54,010 nt of DNA from Clostridium sp. 28_12 (GCA_001916055.1 MNRR01000028.1:40110-94119); one strand, 5' to 3'; shown: positions 17,558 to 27,035, numbered from the stretch's first letter. Numbers and translations: made by a program. Notes: generated from the sequence alone by a model not told the origin.

Positions 17558-18217
17558 TTATAATAGCTTTGTTCCATTTATTACCAATTCAAACCATATA
17601 TGCAAATATTTTGCAGCATATTTACTCATCATTGTTCTATCCATGAATATTTGAAAATAATCTAGCACTGGACAGATTTGAGTATCAATAGTTAAGTTTA
17701 ATATTACTTTTCTAGATTCTGCATCTATTTCTAAATTAGCATCAGTAACAGCATAATTTACTCTATCATGGATATCAAATGTTGACATATTGGTATTTGT
17801 AACTCTATCTCTATGTACATCTGATTTATCTGCTAATATTAATGCAGCAGATATATCACTTACAGCAGTTCCTGTTCCCTCATCATGATTTCCGATTGCC
17901 ATAACTATTTCTGTTCTGTCATCTGCCGGCATTCCAATTTCTTTTAAAATATTATACGCCAATATTGCACCACTATGTGCATGATCTGTTCTATTTACAC
18001 AATTTCCTATATCATGTAAATATCCTGCTATTTTTCCTAATTCAACTGTCTTTTCATCATATCCCAATTTTTGCAGAATTTCTCCTGTTCTTTTTGATAC
18101 AATTCCTATATGTCTATATGAGTGTTCTGTATAACCTAATGCATTTAATTGTTTTTGTGAAGCTTTTACAAATGCTTCAACTTCCTCATCTTTTATTACA
18201 TCTTCTAACGTTATCAT
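17558..18217 (-). CDS. HD-domain phosphohydrolase-like protein
   Basis: A 219-residue cytoplasmic protein with an HD metal-binding domain: SYRHIGIVS (first His, about 33-36), GYLHDIGNC (His-Asp near 68), DHAHSG and GNHDEGTG. These residues bind metal in HD phosphohydrolases. The substrate cannot be told from sequence. Residues after about 150 form an extra alpha/beta region (NLTIDTQICPVLDYFQIF) that recurs in a clostridial family of HD proteins. It starts behind AAGGAGGAAAGCT and lies 21 bases upstream of secD, probably in one transcript. Confidence 0.8.
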   Translation of the reverse strand: MITLEDVIKDEEVEAFVKASQKQLNALGYTEHSYRHIGIVSKRTGEILQKLGYDEKTVELGKIAGYLHDIGNCVNRTDHAHSGAILAYNILKEIGMPADDRTEIVMAIGNHDEGTGTAVSDISAALILADKSDVHRDRVTNTNMSTFDIHDRVNYAVTDANLEIDAESRKVILNLTIDTQICPVLDYFQIFMDRTMMSKYAAKYLHIWFELVINGTKLL

Positions 18218-18297
18218 AGCTTTCCTCCTTTAGTCTGTATAGATTTTACCCTATTTTTCTAAAAATATCAACTATTTTTATTGATTTTTTTATTAAA

Positions 18298-18356
18298 TAA
18301 AAAAACGAGTCTAAGATTTTCTATCAAATGCAAATTTTAAGAAAATCTAATACTCG
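18298..18356 (-). terminator. intrinsic terminator upstream of the HD gene
   Basis: CGAGTCTAAGATTTTCT pairs with AGAAAATCTAATACTCG across a 21-base loop, and on the minus strand TTTTTTT follows. With the hairpins at 18379-18397 (GTTCTCC/GGAGAAC) and 18417-18432 it fills most of the 210-base gap 18218-18427. Confidence 0.7.
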
Positions 18357-18410
18357 CCATATTTATCTAATACAGAAGGTTCTCCTGCAAGGAGAACTTT
18401 TCCACTATAT

Positions 18411-18432
18411 AAAAAAGCTAATATATATTAGC
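18411..18432 (-). terminator. terminator overlapping the TIGR04086 gene stop
   Basis: GCTAATATATATTAGC (18417-18432) followed on the minus strand by TTTTTT. The stem contains the gene's own TAA stop (18430-18428). Confidence 0.65.
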
Positions 18433-18790
18433 CTTTATTAACTCCTATTATTCCCCCAAACATCCCACATATCATGCCTGATATTATCATTATTGTTGAT
18501 TGTAATGTTAATGTGAAATTTTTACTGATAAGTCCTGATATTAAATATAATGTTGTTAAATATATTCCTCCTATTAATGCTCCATTTAATAACCCGTTTT
18601 TCCTCATTTTTAAATTTCCTATGGAGCTTCCTACAAATATACTTATTGCTGTAACTATAATTATTACTGGTGCAGTAAATGATTCACTTACATTTGTGTA
18701 TGCCAACACTAGTGAAAATATTAATAAACATATCAATGTAAATATAATTGATATAGTAACTCCTTTTATAATACTTATTATTCCATCCAT
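18428..18790 (-). CDS. TIGR04086-like small membrane protein
   Basis: About 120 residues with four hydrophobic segments (roughly 8-30, 38-55, 68-85 and 93-115) and the GSSIGNLKMRKNGLLNGALIGG segment typical of the TIGR04086/YrzE family of small Firmicute membrane proteins of unknown function. The start at ATG 18790 is chosen because CAGGAGGCTAAT lies just before it; an in-frame ATG at 18820 lacks a ribosome site. The family name is a recognition from pattern, not a search. Confidence 0.7.
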   Translation of the reverse strand: MDGIISIIKGVTISIIFTLICLLIFSLVLAYTNVSESFTAPVIIIVTAISIFVGSSIGNLKMRKNGLLNGALIGGIYLTTLYLISGLISKNFTLTLQSTIMIISGMICGMFGGIIGVNKG

Positions 18791-18828
18791 ATTAGCCTCC
18801 TGATATATTCTATTCATCATTTTATAAA

Positions 18829-19371
18829 TTATAACTCGTTTATTGCATTTATTATATTTACTATTATCTCTTCTCTATCAAATTCTTTTTTATATTCGTT
18901 CTTTAATGATGTAGCAATCTCGATTAATTCTTTACTAAATTCTTCTTCATTTACATTAAAGCCAATACTTATTAATAAATATTCTATTTTTTCTCCCTGA
19001 GTATGAACTTCTGTTAAAATTCCACATATCTTTTTTCCATTTAAAATTAAATCATTCGGCATTTTTATTTTTAATTCATATCCATACAATTCTTTTATTA
19101 CTTCTTGTATTTTTTCTGCTATTTGTATCGTAAGACCTTTTAATTCTGCTACCTTACATTCAGGATGTTTTATTATTGTCATTGCTATATTATTTTCTTT
19201 TCCTGTATGCCATATTCTTCCTTTAGTTCCAATTCCGTTTGTTTGTATTTCTGCAATTAAGACACAATCACCATCTTGTTGAATTTCTTTTGCGTGAATA
19301 TGTGTTGAATCTATTTCTTTATAATATTTTATTTTCGTTTTTGTACCTTTTCCTATTCTTTCTATATCCAT
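18829..19371 (-). CDS. birA: biotin--protein ligase, catalytic domain only
   Basis: Attaches biotin to carboxylase carrier proteins through biotinyl-AMP. The 180-residue protein has the catalytic fold: STHIHAKE (biotin loop start), TNGIGTKGRIWHT in place of the usual GRGRxGR(K)W loop, and KMPNDLILNGKKICGILTE. It lacks the N-terminal helix-turn-helix, so it should not repress transcription, and also lacks most of the C-terminal SH3-like cap found in about 230-residue enzymes. The ribosome site GGGTGAGAAA is moderate. Confidence 0.85.
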   Translation of the reverse strand: MDIERIGKGTKTKIKYYKEIDSTHIHAKEIQQDGDCVLIAEIQTNGIGTKGRIWHTGKENNIAMTIIKHPECKVAELKGLTIQIAEKIQEVIKELYGYELKIKMPNDLILNGKKICGILTEVHTQGEKIEYLLISIGFNVNEEEFSKELIEIATSLKNEYKKEFDREEIIVNIINAINEL

Positions 19372-19439
19372 TTTCTCACCCGAGCAATTTTATCATATCT
19401 TTTCTTTATTATCAATCACATGAATACTTAGTCATTTTA

Positions 19440-19757
19440 CTAAAGCATTTCTAGTCCACCATATAAATTATATACATTGTTATATCCTATTTTTCTCATC
19501 AGTCTGCATACGTTTCTACTTCTACCACCATATTGACAATAAATTAATATTAATTGATTTTTATTTAATATTTCTTTTGTTATTCTATTTCTTGCTTCGA
19601 ATTCAGGTATATTTATTGCGCCTTCTAAATGCCCTTCTCTATATTCTTGTCTACTTCTAACATCTATTATAACTGCTCCTTGCATGATTTTTATTCTAAA
19701 TTCTTCTGCTGTAATATCCCAATTTTGCATATTTCTATAACATCTTCTGCAAAACAT
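19440..19757 (-). CDS. rhodanese-like domain protein
   Basis: A single rhodanese domain of 105 residues. IIDVRSRQEYREGHLEGAINIP (30-51) and the active-site loop YCQYGGRSR with Cys74 match the sulfurtransferase fold. An N-terminal CRRC pair is an additional feature that could bind metal or form a disulfide. It may carry persulfide sulfur; no substrate is indicated. It sits 54 bases after the ferredoxin gene with its own GGGGGATAAAA ribosome site, so a shared sulfur or redox role is possible. Confidence 0.85.
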   Translation of the reverse strand: MFCRRCYRNMQNWDITAEEFRIKIMQGAVIIDVRSRQEYREGHLEGAINIPEFEARNRITKEILNKNQLILIYCQYGGRSRNVCRLMRKIGYNNVYNLYGGLEML

Positions 19758-19811
19758 TTTTATCCCCCTTTATATAATATACAAAGGAGGATATTTTTGT
19801 GAATTTATTTT

Positions 19812-19985
19812 CTATTCTTCGATTGGAGCTTCAACTGGGCAAACTCCTGCACATGTTCCACAACTTATACATGCTGATGCATCTATTTCAAAACAGTTTT
19901 CGCCTTGTGATATGCACCCTACTGGACATGAAGCTGCACATGCACCACAACTAATACATTTGTCACATTGAATTTTATATGCCAT
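19812..19985 (-). CDS. 2[4Fe-4S] ferredoxin
   Basis: A 57-residue clostridial-type ferredoxin with two CxxCxxCxxxCP motifs (Cys 10/13/16/20 and 39/42/45/49), the ligands for two cubane clusters. It is a low-potential electron carrier in the cytoplasm of anaerobes. The start at ATG 19985 (MAYKIQC) follows AGGTGG by 8 bases; a GTG 12 bases upstream lies inside that ribosome site. Its nearness to ricT is notable because RicT proteins in Bacillus bind Fe-S clusters with partners. Confidence 0.92.
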   Translation of the reverse strand: MAYKIQCDKCISCGACAASCPVGCISQGENCFEIDASACISCGTCAGVCPVEAPIEE

Positions 19986-20004
19986 CTTTTTCACCACCTC
20001 TCAT

Positions 20005-20916
20005 TTAGTTTTCTTTTAACTTTGAATCTTTTCTTTCTAAATTTTCTAATTCCTTCAGTTCTTTTTGAAATTCTTTTTCCTCTTCTGCTTTTTTTTCTCT
20101 CGTAACATCTTTTATAACTTTTATATCTTTAGTTTCAAATCTTTTGAACTTGTATATTTCTCCATCTTTTATTTTCACTTTTACAATTTCTTTTAAAGTT
20201 TCTACTCCATCAACTTCGCCTTGACCTTCTGGTGTTTTTACAATTGCTCCTATATTAGGTAATTTCTTTAATTTTTCTTCATATGCTTCTTGTTCATATT
20301 TTAGACAACACATTAATCTTCCGCAATTTCCTGAAATTTTTGATGGATTTAATGAGATATTTTGTTCTTTTGCCATTTTTATTGAAACAGTTTCAAAATC
20401 ATTTAAAAATGAACAACAACATAATTCTCTTCCACAAACTCCATTACCACCGATTCTTTTTACTTCGTCTCTTACTCCTATTTGTCTTAATTCAATTCTT
20501 GTTTTATACACAGCTGCTAAATCTTTTACTAAATCTCTAAAATCTATTCTTCCATCAGCAGTGAAATAAAATAATATTTTGCTATTATCAAATTTATATT
20601 CTACATCTGTTAGCGTCATTTCTAATTTATGTTCTTTTATTTTTTTATTACATAATTCAAATGCTTCTTTTTCTTTTTTTCTACAGTCTTCTGCATGTTT
20701 TAAGTCTCTAGTAGATGCTAACCTTAAAACTTTTTTTAGAGGATTTGCTAATTTCTCTTCGTCTATCATTCTATTAGGAATAACTACTTCTGCAATTTCT
20801 TCTCCTTGTGCTGTCTCTACAACTACGTTTTCACCTTTCTTTACTTCTAGCCATTTAGGGTCAAAGAAATATATTTTTCCTAATCTTTTGAATCTAACTC
20901 CTATTATTCTTTTCAT
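20005..20916 (-). CDS. ricT: PSP1/RicT family protein (YaaT-like)
   Basis: RicT (YaaT) with RicA and RicF forms an Fe-S complex needed for RNase Y maturation and competence/sporulation signalling in Bacillus subtilis. Here the PSP1 domain shows conserved VYKTRIELRQIGVRDE and the cysteine-rich CGRELCCCSFL and CGRLMCCLKYE. About 303 residues, with a charged coiled-coil C-terminus (from about 260). ATG 20916 is chosen over 20940 because AAAGGA lies 7 bases before it. It follows holB directly, as in many Firmicutes. Confidence 0.9.
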   Translation of the reverse strand: MKRIIGVRFKRLGKIYFFDPKWLEVKKGENVVVETAQGEEIAEVVIPNRMIDEEKLANPLKKVLRLASTRDLKHAEDCRKKEKEAFELCNKKIKEHKLEMTLTDVEYKFDNSKILFYFTADGRIDFRDLVKDLAAVYKTRIELRQIGVRDEVKRIGGNGVCGRELCCCSFLNDFETVSIKMAKEQNISLNPSKISGNCGRLMCCLKYEQEAYEEKLKKLPNIGAIVKTPEGQGEVDGVETLKEIVKVKIKDGEIYKFKRFETKDIKVIKDVTREKKAEEEKEFQKELKELENLERKDSKLKEN

Positions 20917-20940
20917 ATATTTGTCCTTTCTATAAGCCAT

Positions 20941-21831
20941 TTATTTTCTCATTAAGTTTTGCCACATTGTAAATATCATATAATCAATACACATATCATA
21001 ATTACTATTAGCCTTTAGTCTTCTTTTAGTTTCTTCAACAGTTTCTATACATTTTATATATTTTATATTTTGCTTGCTTAATTTTAATAATAGTACATTT
21101 ATATATTCCAGTATTGAGTTTATTTCCTCTTTAGATTTATATATTATTTCTGACATTTGTACAATATCTATTAAATCTTTAGTTTGCATATTTAATAAAA
21201 TTTTCTCTATGTTTTCATATATTTCCTTTTTTTCGTTTAAGTGTATAGCTTTTCCAATGCTTCCTTGTGATAATTCTACAATATTATCACTTATTTGTTG
21301 TCCTTGTTGTTCTATATAATGTTTTATTTCGTTATTTGATATTGGCTCAAATTGTATTCTGGTACATCTAGATTTTATTGTACTTAACAAATTTCCGTCA
21401 TTTGAGCATACTAATATTATAGTTATATATTCTGGTGGTTCTTCCAATGTTTTTAATAGACAATTTTGTGCTTCTGTTGTCATTGTATCTGCATCATTTA
21501 TTATATATACTTTATTTTTAGATATTATAGGTTTTTCTGCAACTTTTCTTTGCATTTGCCTTATTTTCTCTATTTTTATTTTTCCATCTTCTGATTCTAT
21601 TAACTGAAAGTCAGGATTGTTATCAGAATCAAATTCAATGCAAGATTTACAATTGCATTCATCTTTTTTGTCATCTAAACATAATATCTTTTTTGAAAAT
21701 CCTTTTGCTATTAACTTTTTTCCAATTCCTTCAGCTCCACTAAATATATAGCTATGTGATGTTTTTCTTAATTCTACTGCTTTTTCTAATATTTTTTTAT
21801 TTCTATCATTTCCTAATATGTTATTAAACAA
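20941..21831 (-). CDS. holB: DNA polymerase III delta prime subunit
   Basis: Clamp-loader subunit. The 296-residue protein opens with the AAA+ core HSYIFSGAEGIGKKLIAKGFSKKIL; the P-loop ends GKK rather than GKT/S, as expected for the non-hydrolysing delta prime. A zinc-binding cysteine cluster (Cys51, 59, 61, 64) follows, then VYIINDADTMTTEAQNCLLKTLEEPP and the SRC motif (IKSRCTRI). The start is TTG 21831, with its GGAGGAG site inside the end of lepB. It precedes ricT. Confidence 0.93.
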   Translation of the reverse strand: MFNNILGNDRNKKILEKAVELRKTSHSYIFSGAEGIGKKLIAKGFSKKILCLDDKKDECNCKSCIEFDSDNNPDFQLIESEDGKIKIEKIRQMQRKVAEKPIISKNKVYIINDADTMTTEAQNCLLKTLEEPPEYITIILVCSNDGNLLSTIKSRCTRIQFEPISNNEIKHYIEQQGQQISDNIVELSQGSIGKAIHLNEKKEIYENIEKILLNMQTKDLIDIVQMSEIIYKSKEEINSILEYINVLLLKLSKQNIKYIKCIETVEETKRRLKANSNYDMCIDYMIFTMWQNLMRK

Positions 21832-21834
21832 TTT

Positions 21835-22488
21835 TTATTTTACTCCTCCGAATTTTGAAAATGGCCAAAACCTAAATAATACTTTTCCTTCTATTTTTTC
21901 TAGTGGAATACATCCAAATGACCTACAATCTATGCTTCCTGTTCTATTATCTCCTAATGCAAAAACACAATTTTCTGGAACTGTAAATTTGTTGTATGCT
22001 CCTTCTTCTCTTCCTCCTTGTATCATGTCTGTTACTACTCCACTTTTTAAATAATCTTCTTCTAATTTATCGCCATTTATATAAACTCCGCCATTTTTTA
22101 TTTCAACATAATCTCCTGGCAATCCTACTACTCTTTTTATATAGCTCTTTTTTCCATTTTCTAATACATAATATGTGAATTTATTTAATATTCCTTGTGG
22201 TTCATTTTCATATTGTGCTTTTGGATTTTTTAAATCTACACTTTCACTTGCTGTTTTTATTACACTTGGTGCTTCAAATGTTATAATATCACCTCTTTTA
22301 GGCATTTCTTTAATTGTTCTTACCCATCTATTTAACCACAGTCTTTCATTTTCTTTTAAAGTCGGAGTCATCGATGTTTGTTGTACTATTGTTGGTGTTC
22401 CAATATAATATCTTACTAATAGTGCTAATACTACTGCTATTATTATACATATTAACCATTCTATAATTTCTCTTAAAGTTGATTTCAT
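21835..22488 (-). CDS. lepB: signal peptidase I
   Basis: Membrane serine protease removing signal peptides from Sec/Tat substrates. The 217-residue protein has an N-terminal membrane segment (about 8-30), catalytic Ser39 in TSMTPTL and general base Lys118 in YIKRVVGLPGD, plus GDNRTGSIDCRSFG near the C-terminus (box E). The ribosome site is AGAAGGGAAGAAAA. It lies just upstream of holB with 3 bases between coding sequences. Confidence 0.95.
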   Translation of the reverse strand: MKSTLREIIEWLICIIIAVVLALLVRYYIGTPTIVQQTSMTPTLKENERLWLNRWVRTIKEMPKRGDIITFEAPSVIKTASESVDLKNPKAQYENEPQGILNKFTYYVLENGKKSYIKRVVGLPGDYVEIKNGGVYINGDKLEEDYLKSGVVTDMIQGGREEGAYNKFTVPENCVFALGDNRTGSIDCRSFGCIPLEKIEGKVLFRFWPFSKFGGVK

Positions 22489-22572
22489 TTTTCTTCCCTT
22501 CTTAATCTTACGTTTTTTATTTAAAATATTATACCTTATTTTAAACCTTTTTTCAACAGCCTTTTAAAAGTT

Positions 22573-22869
22573 TCATCTTTCTGCATTTATTTTTTCCGTT
22601 TTTGTTTTTGTTGGAATTTTTATTACAACTTCTGTGCCTTTTCCTACCTCACTTCTAATATCTATACTTCCACCATTTCTATCTAGTAAATCTTTTGCAA
22701 TAGAAAGTCCTAGGCCGGTTCCGCCCATTTCTCTGCTACGAGCCTTGTCCACTCTATAAAATCTTTCAAATATTCTATTTAGGTCTTCTTCCGGAATTCC
22801 AATCCCATTATCAAAAATTTTTATATATGCGTCATTATACACAAAACCAACATATATTTTAATTTCTTT
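22573..22869 (-). pseudogene. histidine kinase, C-terminal ATPase fragment
   Basis: The downstream part of a broken sensor kinase. The frame reads [14 protein letters not shown], then [22 protein letters not shown] (G1/F boxes) and [21 protein letters not shown] (G2). The frame is open from 22869; the only start in it is GTG 22842, without a clear ribosome site. The N-box (usually N..NAIKYT) that coordinates Mg-ATP is absent from both fragments, so about 17 codons, with a shift of frame, are missing at about 22862-22870. Confidence 0.85.
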
Positions 22870-23710
22870 CTATATCGTCTTTATCTGCATAAACAGGTGG
22901 TACATCTGCCGTAACAAAAGATTTGACTTCATGGTTTTTCTTCTTTATTTCTATTGCTAATTTATCTTGGCATTTCTTTACTAGTTCTCCTAAATCAAAT
23001 TGTTCTTTTTTTACTACTGTTCTATTACTATCGTTTCTTGAAAGTGTTAATAGGTCTGTTACTAGTTTTGCCATTCTTCTTGCTTCTGAAGCTATAACGT
23101 TTAAGAATTTACTTTGTGTTTCTTTATCATATTCCTCTTCTAGTAATGTATCTGCATATCCCATAATTGATGTGATTGGTGTTTTTAATTCATGTGATAC
23201 ATCTGCTATAAATTCTTTTCTCATATTATCTAATTTTACATGTTCTGTTATGTCCTGTATAACCGCAATTACACCAACTGTTCTGTCATTTTCTTTTTTA
23301 AATGGTGCAAAATAAGTATTAACAAATCTGTCTTCAATTTGAAATCTTTCTTCTGTGTTTGTCCAATTTTCTAAATAAATAATTTTTTCTAAGTTTATAT
23401 TTAAATGAAGTCTTCCAAAAATGTCATCAAATGTAGTATGTTCTGGTAAGACATTCATTAATTTCTTAGCCGCTGGATTTATTAGTATTATTTTTCCATC
23501 TCTATCAAAGGCAATTATTCCATCAGTCATATGTAAAAACACACTATTATTAATGTCTAAATCATCATTTGTTACTCCTGAACTTTTAATTAATCTAGTT
23601 TTTGGAAACATTACTTTTTTCTTTAGATATTTCTTCATTAATATTTCACTGATTATTAAAATTATTACATCAATTAGTATTAAGAATATTATTGTATTCT
23701 GAATTTCCAT
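22859..23710 (-). pseudogene. PAS sensor histidine kinase, N-terminal fragment (PhoR/WalK-like)
   Basis: Contains one membrane segment (4-24), a PAS domain (MTDGIIAFDRDGKIILINPAAKKLM, 61-85) and the HisKA domain with phospho-acceptor His173 in FIADVSHELKTPITS, then LGELVKKCQDKLAIEIKKKNHEV and [12 protein letters not shown]. There the frame runs into TAA just where the N-box should begin. As read, the kinase cannot bind ATP. It may be a true lesion or an assembly error. A WalR-like regulator, also frameshifted, lies at 37 kb and could be its partner. Confidence 0.85.
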
Positions 23711-23731
23711 GTTGCTTCCTTTCTAGGCTTT

Positions 23732-24847
23732 TTACCTTACTAATTTTTCTATTTCTTTATATATTTTTTCTTGTACATTTTTTACTGATTTAGAAAGCGC
23801 TTTTTCTTCCATATCTTGCATCAATTTAGGTGTTTTTATTATTTTTTCAATTTCTTCTTCTAAGTTTTCTTTTTTTAGTTCATTATTTAATATAATTTTA
23901 GCTGCTCCAACATTTTCTAATACTTTAGCATTATATAGTTGATGATCTTGACTAACATTTGGTAATGGAATTAATATAGAAGGTTTTCCTAAATTTGATA
24001 TTTCTGTTATTGTCATTGCTCCACTTCGTGCAACTATTATATTAGAAATATTCATTATTTCTTCCATATTATATATGTATGGCAAAATTTTTGCTTTTTT
24101 TACATTTTCTATATCTATTTTTTTATCTGATAATTCCTTTTTTATTATTTCGAATTGTTTTGGCCCTGTTGCCCAAATAATTTGATAGTCTTTATTCATT
24201 TGATTCTCTAATATTCCAATAACTGCTTCATTTATTTTTTGAGCTCCTTGGCTTCCTCCAAATATCAATACAATTGGTAAATCTTCTTTTATTTTTAGAC
24301 TATTTAATATCTTATTTTTCTCATCAACAGTATACTCTTTTTTTGATATTTTTACAGGAGTTCCTGTACATACTATATTTCTAGCCTTGGGTATTCTTGA
24401 ACGTGCTTCTTCAAAAGATATTAAAACTGTATTAACTTTAGGTGCTAACATTTTTACTGCTTTGCCAGGAAATGCATTGCTTTCGTGCAATACAACTGGT
24501 ATCTTCTCTTTATTAGCTGCCCATACCACTGGTCCACAAATATATCCTCCTGCTCCAACAATTATATCTGGTTTAAATTCTTTTATTATTTTTCTAGCCT
24601 TTCCTGTTGCCATTAAAGTTGCATACATTTTTTTGAAATTTTCTATCGAAATCTTTTTGCTTAACCCATATGCTTCAATTGTTTTTAATTCATATCCTGC
24701 TCTCGGAACCAAATCATTTTCTAATCCTCTTTTTGTTCCTATAAATATTATTTCTGAATCTGGTTCTTCTTCTTTTATTTTATTTGCTATTGCTAATCCT
24801 GGATTTATATGTCCTGCAGTTCCTGCCGCTGCAACTATAACTCTCAT
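23732..24847 (-). CDS. murG: UDP-GlcNAc:lipid I GlcNAc transferase MurG
   Basis: Adds GlcNAc to lipid I, making lipid II on the inner face of the membrane. The start at ATG 24847 (MRVIVAAAGTAGHINP) follows AAAGGA by 9 bases; ATG 24856 would touch the ribosome site. The glycine-rich loops (AAGTAGHINPGLAIA, VGAGGYICGPVVWAA), LHESNAFPGKAVK and GGSQGAQKINEAV are present. About 371 residues. It follows ftsW in the dcw order; the broken kinase is downstream. Confidence 0.95.
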   Translation of the reverse strand: MRVIVAAAGTAGHINPGLAIANKIKEEEPDSEIIFIGTKRGLENDLVPRAGYELKTIEAYGLSKKISIENFKKMYATLMATGKARKIIKEFKPDIIVGAGGYICGPVVWAANKEKIPVVLHESNAFPGKAVKMLAPKVNTVLISFEEARSRIPKARNIVCTGTPVKISKKEYTVDEKNKILNSLKIKEDLPIVLIFGGSQGAQKINEAVIGILENQMNKDYQIIWATGPKQFEIIKKELSDKKIDIENVKKAKILPYIYNMEEIMNISNIIVARSGAMTITEISNLGKPSILIPLPNVSQDHQLYNAKVLENVGAAKIILNNELKKENLEEEIEKIIKTPKLMQDMEEKALSKSVKNVQEKIYKEIEKLVR

Positions 24848-24879
24848 TTTTTTCATTCCTTTCTCAAACTACAACCCTT

Positions 24880-26043
24880 TTATTTATTTCCAGCTCTAGA
24901 TATACTAAGCAATACCCCAACTTCACAGAGCAATATAAATAATGCCGTTCCACCATAACTAAAGAATGGTAATTGCATTCCTGTAACAGGCATTGAAGAT
25001 GTAACAACTGCCACATTTATAATAGCCTGCACACCAACTAATGATGTAATTCCAACTGCAACTAAACTCCCAAACATATCTGGTGCCTTCATTGCAATTA
25101 GCACTCCTCTCCATATAAATACTGCAAATAGTACAAATACCAGAATACATCCAACAAATCCTAATTCTTCTGCTATTATAGAAAATATAAAGTCATTGTG
25201 TGGTTCTGATAAATATAAATATTTTTGTTTGCTTTCTCCTAATCCTGCTCCAAATAATCCTCCTGAACCTATAGCATATAAACTTTGTATTATTTGCCAT
25301 CCATCTCCTGTTGCATCTTTCCATGGGTCTGTAAATGTTATAAATCTTGTTACAATATATTGAAATTTTTCTTGAAATTTAGCACTTGCCATATACAATA
25401 CTGTTGCAATAGAACCAATGCCTCCTACCGCTACTATTCCTGAAACTAGGAACTGCCAGAATTTGCATCCTGCCATTATCATCATAATGCAACATGTAAT
25501 TATTATTACCATTGATGTACTTACATGTGGCTCTAATAATAGTAAAGCTATTATTGGTACTAAAAACAAAATATGTTTTACTAATCCTTTCCAAAACTTT
25601 CCTAAATCATCTCTATCTTTTACAAGTATTCCTCCATAAAATATTATTATTAAAAATTTTACTATCTCTGAAGGTTGAAAAGAAAGCGATTTTGTAATAT
25701 ATATCCATCTTTTTGCACCATGGCTATCACTACCAAATGCAAAAACAGATATCAATAATATTATAGAAAGAATCCATGCATGTTTATAAAACTTTTGATA
25801 AATTCTATAATCTATTTTAGATATGAAATACATTCCAAACAATCCAAGTACAGCAAAAATCAACTGTCTTACAAAAAAGTAATAGCTTTTATCATATTTT
25901 TGTAATGCTGTGGGTGAACTTGCTGATAATACCATAACTAATCCTAATGATAATAGCAATAATACCGTTATTACCAGTGTGAAGTCAACTGAATTATTTA
26001 AGAACTTAGAAAAGCCTTCCATTTTATTCTTTTTCTTAGCCAT
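24880..26043 (-). CDS. ftsW: FtsW-type lipid II polymerase (SEDS family)
   Basis: SEDS-family peptidoglycan glycosyltransferase acting with a class B PBP at the septum. The 387-residue protein has about ten hydrophobic segments and family motifs: SYYFFVRQLIFAVLG, GAKRWIY, FQPSEIVKF, GDGWQIIQSLYAIGSGGLFGAGLGES and FSIIAEELGF, with GMQLPFFSYGGTALF near the end. Position between mraY and murG supports FtsW rather than RodA or SpoVE, although the last cannot be excluded. Confidence 0.92.
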   Translation of the reverse strand: MAKKKNKMEGFSKFLNNSVDFTLVITVLLLLSLGLVMVLSASSPTALQKYDKSYYFFVRQLIFAVLGLFGMYFISKIDYRIYQKFYKHAWILSIILLISVFAFGSDSHGAKRWIYITKSLSFQPSEIVKFLIIIFYGGILVKDRDDLGKFWKGLVKHILFLVPIIALLLLEPHVSTSMVIIITCCIMMIMAGCKFWQFLVSGIVAVGGIGSIATVLYMASAKFQEKFQYIVTRFITFTDPWKDATGDGWQIIQSLYAIGSGGLFGAGLGESKQKYLYLSEPHNDFIFSIIAEELGFVGCILVFVLFAVFIWRGVLIAMKAPDMFGSLVAVGITSLVGVQAIINVAVVTSSMPVTGMQLPFFSYGGTALFILLCEVGVLLSISRAGNK

Positions 26044-26057
26044 TTCTTCTCCTTTTC

Positions 26058-27035
26058 TTATACTATCTTAAGCCCTACAACACACACAATCAAAGTGATA
26101 ACACTAAATAGCATTACAACTTGATTTTCTCTCCATCCTGATAATTCTAAATGATGGTGTATTGGTGCCATTTTAAATACTCTTTTTCCTGTTTTCTTAA
26201 AGTAAGTAACCTGTATTATTACTGAAAGTGTTTCAATTACTGGTATTAATGCTATAAGTAATAATATAAGTGGCATTTTTAAATATAGTGCAATTCCAGA
26301 TATTACACCTCCTAAGAATAATGAACCTGTATCTCCCATAAATACTTTAGCTGGGTGAATATTAAACATTAAAAATCCTAAAACTGCTCCTATTACTATT
26401 GCTCCAAATATCACTATTTCTTTTACTCCAAGTGTTGTTGCAATTATAGTTAAACATGTAATTATTATTGTACATACACTTGAAGAAAGTCCATCAATTC
26501 CATCTGTCAAATTTACTGCATTTGTTGTTGCAAGTATTACTAATATTGCAAATGGTATATATGCATAAATAGGTATATTTACATATTCTTTTAAAATAGG
26601 TATATATGTATCTGTTCCTAAATTTAATCCTTTTATTAAATATATTATATATACTACTGATATTATTAATAATCCTAACATCTTTAGACTTGGTTTTAAT
26701 CCTTTAGTATTTTTTAATACTAATTTTTTAAAATCATCAATGAATCCAATAGCTCCAAATCCTATTGTTAACCCTAATATTGGTAATAAATTTCTAGCTA
26801 ATTCTACATCTACAGTTCTATAATAAATATATGCTGCTATTGTTACTATTCCTATTCCTAGCATTATTATTATTCCACCCATTGTTGGTGTTCCTTGTTT
26901 CTTTAAATGGCTCTCTGGTCCATCATCTCTTTCTATTTGACCTACTTTTAATTTTTTTAATATTGGTACTATTATAAATCCTAATACTATTGTTATTGCA
27001 AATGATAACAATAATGTTTTTGTTTGAAATCCCAA
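26058..27035 (-). CDS. mraY: phospho-N-acetylmuramoyl-pentapeptide transferase MraY
   Basis: Transfers phospho-MurNAc-pentapeptide to undecaprenyl phosphate, making lipid I. Ten hydrophobic segments and conserved loops are seen: GTPTMGGIIIM, GFIDDFKKLVLKNTKGL (the catalytic Asp pair), NAVNLTDGIDGLSS and HHHLELSGW. There is no ATG. TTG 27035 is 9 bases from AGAAAGG and is preferred; TTG 27044 abuts that site. It lies directly after murE; murF, usually between them, is missing. Confidence 0.94.
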   Translation of the reverse strand: MGFQTKTLLLSFAITIVLGFIIVPILKKLKVGQIERDDGPESHLKKQGTPTMGGIIIMLGIGIVTIAAYIYYRTVDVELARNLLPILGLTIGFGAIGFIDDFKKLVLKNTKGLKPSLKMLGLLIISVVYIIYLIKGLNLGTDTYIPILKEYVNIPIYAYIPFAILVILATTNAVNLTDGIDGLSSSVCTIIITCLTIIATTLGVKEIVIFGAIVIGAVLGFLMFNIHPAKVFMGDTGSLFLGGVISGIALYLKMPLILLLIALIPVIETLSVIIQVTYFKKTGKRVFKMAPIHHHLELSGWRENQVVMLFSVITLIVCVVGLKIV

